Source: JBOGED01 sp050743625 (lineage in GTDB: Bacteria > Actinomycetota > Nitriliruptoria > Euzebyales > Egibacteraceae). From it: 6,850 nucleotides of DNA. A program made the translations under genes and the position numbers. This document shows positions 1-4,286 of this stretch, one piece after another. Each line of letters starts with the position of its first letter. The stretch's first letter is position 1. The DNA lies in the NCBI GenBank assembly GCA_050743625.1, contig JBOGED010000336.1:1-6850 (forward strand), written 5' to 3'. The notes under the pieces were generated by a model. That model was not told where the DNA came from. It worked only from the letters and a program-made list of their open reading frames with translations, and ran no database searches.

Positions 1-268
1 TGTTGGAGGCGGCGGTCGCGACGGGGTCGTCGGTCATGCCTTGCGCGCTGCCTTCGCCTTCGGCGGGCAGCTCTACCTGGCACTCGGTGTTCAACGCGGC
101 GGCCTCTTCGGTCGCCCCGGCGGGCTCGGTGGACTCGGCCGGGGAGGTCGCGGCCTCAGTGGGCTCGCCCGTCGTTTCTCCCCCCGTGCCGCCTCCCCCG
201 CATGCGGCGGCGAAGAGTGCGAGCAGGGTGAACAGCGTGGTGAACCATAGGGTTTTGCGGGTTCTCAA
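1..268 (-). CDS. FAS1/fasciclin-domain lipoprotein, N-terminal part (runs off window)
   Basis: Only the first 89 codons are present. The proposed TTG start (268-266) follows an AGAAGG ribosome site (276-281) by 7 nt. The product begins with a basic stretch (MRTRKTLWF), then a hydrophobic core and a lipobox ending AAAC, which places the lipidated Cys at residue 23. A Gly/Thr/Glu/Ala-rich linker covers about residues 24-59. Residues 63-89 contain Cys63 and then GMTDDPVATAASN. From family knowledge, a Cys followed by GMxxDPVAxAASN is how actinobacterial FAS1 lipoproteins of the MPT70/MPT83 type open, just before the first FAS1 helix. The FAS1 fold itself lies outside the window, so the family call rests on this opening motif. 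Such proteins are exported, are usually single FAS1 domains, and are thought to act in adhesion or at the cell surface. The molybdoenzyme gene ends 104 bp upstream on the same strand, and the two could be co-transcribed. Confidence 0.75.
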   Translation of the reverse strand, partial: MRTRKTLWFTTLFTLLALFAAACGGGGTGGETTGEPTEAATSPAESTEPAGATEEAAALNTECQVELPAEGEGSAQGMTDDPVATAASN

Positions 269-275
269 TGTGTTT

Positions 276-281
276 CCTTCT
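276..281 (-). promoter_or_regulatory. Ribosome binding site that decides the TTG start of the FAS1 lipoprotein
   Basis: On the minus strand AGAAGG lies 7 nt before a TTG. That TTG gives a complete lipoprotein signal peptide, and no ATG or GTG in the same frame does this as well. Confidence 0.6.
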
Positions 282-372
282 ATTGGGCTGCCTCGGCTCG
301 AGGTAGCCTATTACCAAGATCGTAGAGGGTTCGCCACCGGAGGCCTCGCGGATTGCTCGTGTTTCGAGCGCG

Positions 373-1968
373 TTACCCGTCCTCTTGGACACGTACGAAG
401 ATGCCGTGCCAGCCGGTTGCGCCGTCCGGGATCGGGGGTACCCGCTCCTGCGATTGCGTCTCGCCGGTCTCGTCGGTGGCCCTGACCCGCAGCTGGTGAT
501 TGCCAGGAGTCGCGTCCCACTCGTACACCCATTGGCGCCAGGTCTTGTCGTTGAGCGCCTCGGCGAGGCGGGCTGGCGTCCAAGGGCCGTCGTCAACCTG
601 TACCTCGACCTTCGAGATCCCACGCGTCTGTGCCCACGCCACGCCCGCTACCGCCACGCGGCCGGGCGCGAGCTGCGCGAAGCCACGCGGCACGTCGATC
701 CGTGACTGGGTCTTGATCGGCGCCTGCTCGGCCCATCCCCGCCGCTCCCAGTAGTGGTCGAGGGCCGCGAACGTCGTCAGCTCGATCTCGGCGAGCCACT
801 TGGTCGCCGACAGGTAGCCGTACAGCCCTGGGGTGACGAGCCGGACGGGGAAGCCGTGCTCCAGCGGCAGCGGCTCGCCGTTCATGCCGATCGCAATGAT
901 GGCGTCGCGCCCGTCGAACGCCGCCTCCACGGGGAAGCCGCAGGTGTACCCGTCGACTGAGCGTCCGACGATCTGCGTCGCGCCCTGCTGCACACCGGCG
1001 CGCTCTAACACGTCGGACAGCCGCACCCCGAGCCACCGCGCGTTCCCGATAAGCCTGCCGCCCACCTCGTTGGAGACGCAGGTCAGGGTGATGTCGGTCT
1101 CGATCAGCTCCATCGCCTCAAGGTCGGCGAACGCGAGCTCGAGCGGGTTGTCGACCATGCCGGTGACGCGAAGGCGGTATCCCTCGATCGGGACGCTGGG
1201 GACCTGAAGGTTGATGTCGATCCGGTAGAAGTCCGCGTTGGGGGTCACGAAGGGGGCCACGCCCTCGACGTCGACCATCACGCTGTCGGGAATGGGCGGC
1301 AGGGAGCGATCCGCCCGTGGGAGCGCGAGCCCCGCCCGGCTGGCGGCCGCGCTCGCCCGCTGCTGCAAGAACCGGCCGGCGCCGCCCAAACCCGCGGCGA
1401 CCACCGTGACGAGGCCAGCCGCGCGCAGGAAACCGCGGCGGTCTACCCCTTGCCCGCGGGACTCGCCCGCCTGCTCGCCGGGCGTCGCGGGCGCGACGAG
1501 GAACCGGAGCGCGAGGATCCCGGCCACTGTCCCCACCAGGGCGGGAAGGAGAGCGACGGCCAAGGAGGCGTCGAAGGCCTGGTTGGCGGAGGCAAGAGCG
1601 CCGATCAGCCCGAGCACCACGACGCCGCCGGCACCCAAGGCGAACCGGCGAACCGCCGCAAGTCCCACACCGATCGCGAACAAGACGAGGAAGATCCCGA
1701 TCCCGACCAGCAGCGCGATCTTGTCCGCGGTGCCGAAGACCGCGACCGCGAACTCCTTTACCTGGGACGGAGCGAGGTCGATGACCTGGTCGCCAACCGA
1801 GAGGAACAGCGACCGCGCGCCTGGGATGAGCCCCGCGAGAAACTCGCCGGCGGCGATGGCGATGGCTGCGGAGAGTATCCCCGCGATTCCTGCCCGCAAT
1901 GTGCGGGGGGCGGGTGGAGGTGGCGCCGACGGTTCGGCGTGGCCTCTGGGGTGCGTCTGTGAGGTCAT
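373..1968 (-). CDS. Membrane-anchored molybdopterin-dependent oxidoreductase, sulfite oxidase family
   Basis: 531 aa. The N-terminal part has four hydrophobic segments (about 26-50, 83-106, 109-128, 135-158). Then comes a twin-arginine motif, DRRGFLRAAG (176-185), which leads into a fifth segment (182-200). With the N-terminus inside, this places the twin arginine in the cytoplasm and exports the catalytic domain. The Mo-cofactor domain (about 225-405) has the molybdenum-ligating Cys297 in LTCVSNEVGG, then GNARWLGVRL (308-317), DGYTCGFPVEAA (339-350), LEHGFPVRLVTPGLYGY (369-385) and SATKW (387-391), all typical of this family. The C-terminal part (about 420-505) fits the immunoglobulin-like Mo-co dimerisation domain. 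Family members oxidise sulfite or related substrates, or reduce sulfoxides; the substrate here is unknown. No heme domain is fused and no MsrQ-type partner is adjacent. No Shine-Dalgarno sequence is visible before the ATG, so the start is less certain than the family. Confidence 0.95.
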   Translation of the reverse strand: MTSQTHPRGHAEPSAPPPPAPRTLRAGIAGILSAAIAIAAGEFLAGLIPGARSLFLSVGDQVIDLAPSQVKEFAVAVFGTADKIALLVGIGIFLVLFAIGVGLAAVRRFALGAGGVVVLGLIGALASANQAFDASLAVALLPALVGTVAGILALRFLVAPATPGEQAGESRGQGVDRRGFLRAAGLVTVVAAGLGGAGRFLQQRASAAASRAGLALPRADRSLPPIPDSVMVDVEGVAPFVTPNADFYRIDINLQVPSVPIEGYRLRVTGMVDNPLELAFADLEAMELIETDITLTCVSNEVGGRLIGNARWLGVRLSDVLERAGVQQGATQIVGRSVDGYTCGFPVEAAFDGRDAIIAIGMNGEPLPLEHGFPVRLVTPGLYGYLSATKWLAEIELTTFAALDHYWERRGWAEQAPIKTQSRIDVPRGFAQLAPGRVAVAGVAWAQTRGISKVEVQVDDGPWTPARLAEALNDKTWRQWVYEWDATPGNHQLRVRATDETGETQSQERVPPIPDGATGWHGIFVRVQEDG

Positions 1969-2033
1969 GTCATGGAGGGGTTCGGACCGGATACCCCTGG
2001 CGTCTTGGCCGCTTGCGCGCGACTCAAACGTAA

Positions 2034-2073
2034 TCCCTGCGGTTTCTCACGTATGCGTGAGAAACCGCAGGGA
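2034..2073 (-). terminator. 18-bp perfect hairpin downstream of the cupredoxin gene
   Basis: Arms 2034-2051 (TCCCTGCGGTTTCTCACG) and 2056-2073 are perfect complements with a TATG loop. The hairpin begins 17 bp after the cupredoxin stop. On the minus strand the stem is followed by TTACGTTTG, a weak T-rich tail; on the plus strand no T tract follows. It is therefore best read as a terminator for the cupredoxin transcript. The molybdoenzyme gene starts 65 bp further on and would then need its own promoter. Confidence 0.6.
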
Positions 2074-2090
2074 ACAACGCCCAGCCGTCG

Positions 2091-2525
2091 CTACTGCACG
2101 GTGATCTCGCCGGTCATCTGGCGGTGAATGTCACAGTAGAAGGGGAACGTTCCCGCCTCGGCGAATGTGAACTCCACGGATCCGCCTTGCGGCAGCTCCA
2201 TATCGAACAAGCCCGACGGCGAGCCGGGGGTCCCCGACGTGACTGTGTGGCCCACGGGAAGGGTCTCCCGGTTCTCCCAGGTGACCGTCATACCGGCGGG
2301 AACCGTGAGCGCGGTCGGCTCGAACTTGACGGACTCGGCGACGACGGTGTTCTCGCCCGCGGACGCCTCGCTTGCCGCGTCCTGGGTGGACGTCTCCGTC
2401 GCGGCCGGCTCGGTCTGGGCCGTGGTCTCGTCCTCGGCCGGCGGTGACCCGCCGCCACCTCCGCAGCCCACCGCCCCGAGTACGAGCAGGGCGAGCCCGG
2501 CAAGCAGCTTCCGGATGTCGGTCAT
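2091..2525 (-). CDS. Cupredoxin (plastocyanin/azurin-like) lipoprotein
   Basis: 144 aa. The ATG at 2525 was chosen because a near-perfect AAAGGAGG lies 6 nt upstream and a signal peptide starts there; a longer upstream reading runs through the hairpin. MTDIRKLLAG and a hydrophobic stretch end in LGAVGC, which makes Cys21 the lipidated residue. A Gly run and an acidic Thr/Ala/Glu linker (22-60) precede the cupredoxin domain (about 61-144). The type 1 copper ligands are all visible: His93 in VGHTV, then Cys131, His134 and Met137 in YCDIHRQM. The domain has the usual small-blue-copper length of about 85 residues. It should carry single electrons on the outer face of the membrane, or handle copper there. 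Its partner is not shown. The neighbouring molybdoenzyme is the obvious candidate, but this is inference. Confidence 0.93.
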   Translation of the reverse strand: MTDIRKLLAGLALLVLGAVGCGGGGGSPPAEDETTAQTEPAATETSTQDAASEASAGENTVVAESVKFEPTALTVPAGMTVTWENRETLPVGHTVTSGTPGSPSGLFDMELPQGGSVEFTFAEAGTFPFYCDIHRQMTGEITVQ

Positions 2526-2531
2526 TCCTCT

Positions 2532-2539
2532 GCCTCCTT
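2532..2539 (-). promoter_or_regulatory. Ribosome binding site of the cupredoxin gene
   Basis: AAAGGAGG on the minus strand, 6 nt before the ATG. It starts 7 nt after the base of the 2547-2577 hairpin, so the two elements are nearly contiguous. Confidence 0.85.
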
Positions 2540-2546
2540 TCACAAA

Positions 2547-2577
2547 CGGAGCGCCTCGGGTGGCCCGAGGCGCTCCG
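2547..2577 (-). terminator. 14-bp hairpin between the His-domain lipoprotein and the cupredoxin gene
   Basis: Arms CGGAGCGCCTCGGG (2547-2560) and its exact complement (2564-2577) flank a 3-nt loop. The hairpin starts 12 bp after the upstream stop codon. On the minus strand it is followed by TTTGTG and then the cupredoxin ribosome site. A terminator or attenuator fits the G+C-rich stem. The T tract is short, so read-through into the cupredoxin gene is plausible. It could instead protect the 3' end of the upstream mRNA. Confidence 0.55.
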
Positions 2578-2589
2578 CCGTGCGTGGGA

Positions 2590-3849
2590 CTACGAGATTC
2601 CCTGCTGCTGGACGATCGTCGCGGCGAGCGGGTTCGCGATCTCGTGCATGTGGTTCGCGGCCGCCCGCAGGTTCGTGTAGGCGGCGGTGAGGTCACCAGC
2701 CTTCTGCGCGTCGATGGCGGACTTGAGGGTCGTGACGTGTTGGAGGATCAGCGGGGACGATGCGGACGCTGGTAGGCCCGTCACCTGCTCAAACGTGTTG
2801 GCCAGCGTGGTGACGTACTCCGTCAGCTCGGCCACCGCCGCGTCTGACGCGGCCGTGTCGTTCGCGGCGATGCCTTGCGTGTAGCGCACGACCATGTCGA
2901 TGTGGGAGGCCCACAGTCCCCTGAACGCCTCTTGGACGTCGGGGTAGACGGAGCCGACCGCGGCCGCCAGGTCGTCGGTGTTCGCGCCGATGGCGCCGGC
3001 CGCCGCTTCGAAGCCAGCCGTGTTACCGCCCAGCGCGTTGCCTGTGGCGGTCCCGGCCAGCAGCACGTGCTCCTGGAGCAGGCCGTTCAGGCCGGCCTGC
3101 AGGTCCGCCGGGGTCCCTTCGACCGAGCCGGGGATGCCGTTTTGCGTGGCGATCGCGCCGGCCAGCGGCTTGGCGATCATGTCCATGTGCGCCATCGCGG
3201 TCCGTAGGTCGGTGAAGGCGCCTGCCGCGTCACCGGCCTGTTGCTTGTCGATCACGCTCTTAAGCGTGAGAACATGGTCGAGGATCAGCGGCTGTGAGGC
3301 GCTCGCGGGCAGCCCACCTGCCGTCACCTGGTCGAACGTATCCGCAAGTGTCTGCGAGTACGTCGTCAGCTCGGCGACCGCCGCATCGGCCGCGGCCGTA
3401 TCACCGGCGGCGATGCCTTGCGTATAGCGGACGACCATGTCGATGTGGGAGTTCCAGAGGCCGAGGAACGTCTCCTGGAGCTCTGGCCCGTAGACGCTTC
3501 CTACGAGAGCGGCGATGTCCTCGGAGTTGCCTCCGAGCGCGGCGGCCGCCGCGTCGAAGCCGGCGGTGTCTCCGCCCAGCGCGGCACCGGTGGCGGTCGC
3601 CGCGAGGAACACGTGCTCGCGCAGCGCGTTGTTGATCGTCGCCCGTAGGGTGGCGGCGTCGAGCTCAGGGGCAGCGGGTTCCTCCGCCGCGGATTGGGTG
3701 TCGGTCTCTTGGGTGGTGCCTTGGGCAGGGGCCGTTGCTTCGTCCTCCGCCGGCGCTCCGCCGCCACAGGCGGCGAGCAGCATGAGGGCGGCCGTGGTCA
3801 GGGTCATGAGGCGCAGTCGGCGCAGTACTCGCGCCATCGCGCTTGGCAT
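2590..3849 (-). CDS. Lipoprotein with two tandem His-containing helical domains, function unknown
   Basis: 419 aa. The ATG at 3849 has AAGGAG 6 nt upstream; the earlier in-frame ATG at 3867 lacks a comparable site. The signal peptide ends in LLAAC (lipidated Cys28), followed by a linker rich in Ala, Glu, Thr and Gln (29-60). Residues 65-240 and 247-419 are copies of one alpha-helical domain, about 60% identical by eye. They share EHV-LA, ATATG-ALGG, GSVY, SHIDMVVRYTQGIAA, LPASAS-PLIL and KPLA/NPLA blocks. Each copy has four His at matching places: 79, 135, 192, 221 and 261, 316, 371, 400. There is no CxxCH heme motif. Similar helical repeats occur in Gram-positive lipoproteins that I recall being loosely annotated as copper-amine-oxidase-like, but I cannot confirm this. 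The position next to a cupredoxin makes metal handling a reasonable guess, no more. Confidence 0.9.
   Translation of the reverse strand: MPSAMARVLRRLRLMTLTTAALMLLAACGGGAPAEDEATAPAQGTTQETDTQSAAEEPAAPELDAATLRATINNALREHVFLAATATGAALGGDTAGFDAAAAALGGNSEDIAALVGSVYGPELQETFLGLWNSHIDMVVRYTQGIAAGDTAAADAAVAELTTYSQTLADTFDQVTAGGLPASASQPLILDHVLTLKSVIDKQQAGDAAGAFTDLRTAMAHMDMIAKPLAGAIATQNGIPGSVEGTPADLQAGLNGLLQEHVLLAGTATGNALGGNTAGFEAAAGAIGANTDDLAAAVGSVYPDVQEAFRGLWASHIDMVVRYTQGIAANDTAASDAAVAELTEYVTTLANTFEQVTGLPASASSPLILQHVTTLKSAIDAQKAGDLTAAYTNLRAAANHMHEIANPLAATIVQQQGIS
2593..3111 (-). repeat. Intragenic repeat, copy 2 (residues 247-419)
   Basis: Second copy, joined to the first by the short stretch GSVEG and ending at the stop codon. 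It has an additional His402 (HMHE) where copy 1 has HMDM, and lacks a few residues present in copy 1 (one after SVY, two after QVT). Confidence 0.85.
3130..3657 (-). repeat. Intragenic repeat, copy 1 (residues 65-240)
   Basis: First copy of the duplicated domain of the 419-aa lipoprotein. The equivalent His residues of copy 2 lie 179-182 residues further on. One segment near 3410-3452 is almost identical in DNA to 2868-2910, offset by 543 bp (181 codons). Confidence 0.85.
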
Positions 3850-3855
3850 AGCGCT

Positions 3856-3861
3856 CTCCTT
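3856..3861 (-). promoter_or_regulatory. Ribosome binding site choosing the 3849 start
   Basis: AAGGAG on the minus strand, 6 nt before the ATG at 3849. It lies downstream of the alternative ATG at 3867, which argues for the shorter form. Confidence 0.75.
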
Positions 3862-3961
3862 CGTCATTCGGGTCAGGTCAGGGGCGACAACACAAGACCC
3901 ACAACGCAAGGGGCCCTGCTGCAGGAAGTTCGTCGCTCGTGTGATCAGGGATTGTTCGCGC

Positions 3962-4010
3962 GACGATCTTTGCGACGACCGTCGTAGGGCGAGCTGACGA
4001 TCTTGCGACG
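3962..4010. repeat. Pair of short direct repeats
   Basis: GACGATCTTTGCGACG (3962-3977) and GACGATCTTGCGACG (3996-4010) differ by a single T and start 34 bp apart, close to three helical turns. Their position between divergent genes suits an operator, but no regulator can be named. Confidence 0.45.
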
Positions 4011-4084
4011 CTACGCGGACCAGGTCCCGCTGCCCCGAAGGGCCACCGGTTCGCAAGCGTTGTTCTCGGAACCGGCGTGTCCAC

Positions 4085-4136
4085 TCCCCGAACAGGGATT
4101 TAGGGGCAGATACGCCCCGAAATCCCTGTTCGGGGA
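4085..4136. repeat. Long interrupted palindrome upstream of selB
   Basis: Outer arms of 17 bp (4085-4101 and 4120-4136, core CCCCGAACAGGGATTT) are perfect complements. After one A/G mismatch, an inner GGGGC/GCCCC stem (4103-4107, 4114-4118) closes on AGATAC. No T tract follows on either strand, so an ordinary intrinsic terminator is unlikely. It may be an mRNA leader structure, a repeat-family element or a binding site. Confidence 0.7.
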
Positions 4137-4286
4137 ACGCTGTCATGCCTCACGCGCTCGTCGGGCAGGGGCGAAGCCCCGTTAGTCCTTGGGTCTTCCA
4201 GCGGTGGGGCATCGAGGACGCATCCGTCGGCGATCTCGCGCTCACGTCCCTGTGCGATCCGTGCATCCAGATCTAGGCTCCCGGCA

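Larger units (their letters stand above)
3850..4286. other. Divergent intergenic region with repeats; no confident gene
   Basis: This 437-bp stretch separates the minus-strand lipoprotein gene from selB. It must hold the promoters of both, but I see no convincing -35/-10 pair on either strand. Visible structures are direct repeats at 3962-3977 and 3996-4010, an inverted CCGGTTC/GAACCGG pair (4046-4052, 4069-4075), the long palindrome at 4085-4136, and a small GGGGC-GAA-GCCCC hairpin at 4168-4180. A 43-codon ORF (4145-4276) is possible but weak. I looked for a tRNA-Sec here, as would suit a selB neighbour, and did not find a TCA anticodon arm or a T-arm. Confidence 0.7.

Noticed and set aside
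288..369. Small hairpins between the molybdoenzyme and FAS1 genes (CCTCG/CGAGG at 291-303, GCTCG/CGAGC at 355-369)
   Set aside because: Stems of 5 bp are common by chance in GC-rich DNA, and neither is followed by a T tract on the minus strand.
1238..2104. Long plus-strand open frame of 288 codons opposite the molybdoenzyme
   Set aside because: It lies antisense to a gene with clear family motifs. Its Pro/Ala/Ser/Thr/Arg-rich translation is typical of a GC-rich shadow frame.
2526..2696. Extension of the cupredoxin to 201 aa from 2696
   Set aside because: It overlaps the end of the upstream gene and the hairpin, encodes low-complexity Arg/Ser/Pro sequence, and places the signal peptide internally. 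ATG 2525 has a near-perfect ribosome site.
3868..3873. CCGAAT before the lipoprotein start as a SigK-type -10 element
   Set aside because: It sits only a few bases before the ribosome site, and no matching upstream -35 element is present at the needed spacing.
3850..4146. N-terminal extension of the 419-aa lipoprotein to an ATG at 4146, giving 518 aa
   Set aside because: The extension would run through the palindrome and bury the signal peptide and lipobox inside the protein. The ATG at 3849 has its own good ribosome site.
4168..4180. GGGGC-GAA-GCCCC hairpin as a terminator
   Set aside because: The stem is only 5 bp, no T tract follows, and no plus-strand gene ends nearby.
3850..4286. tRNA-Sec or other tRNA upstream of selB
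   Set aside because: No anticodon arm with TCA and no proper T-arm pairing around the single GGTTCG at 4048-4053. The only strong pairing is the palindrome, which has no cloverleaf layout.
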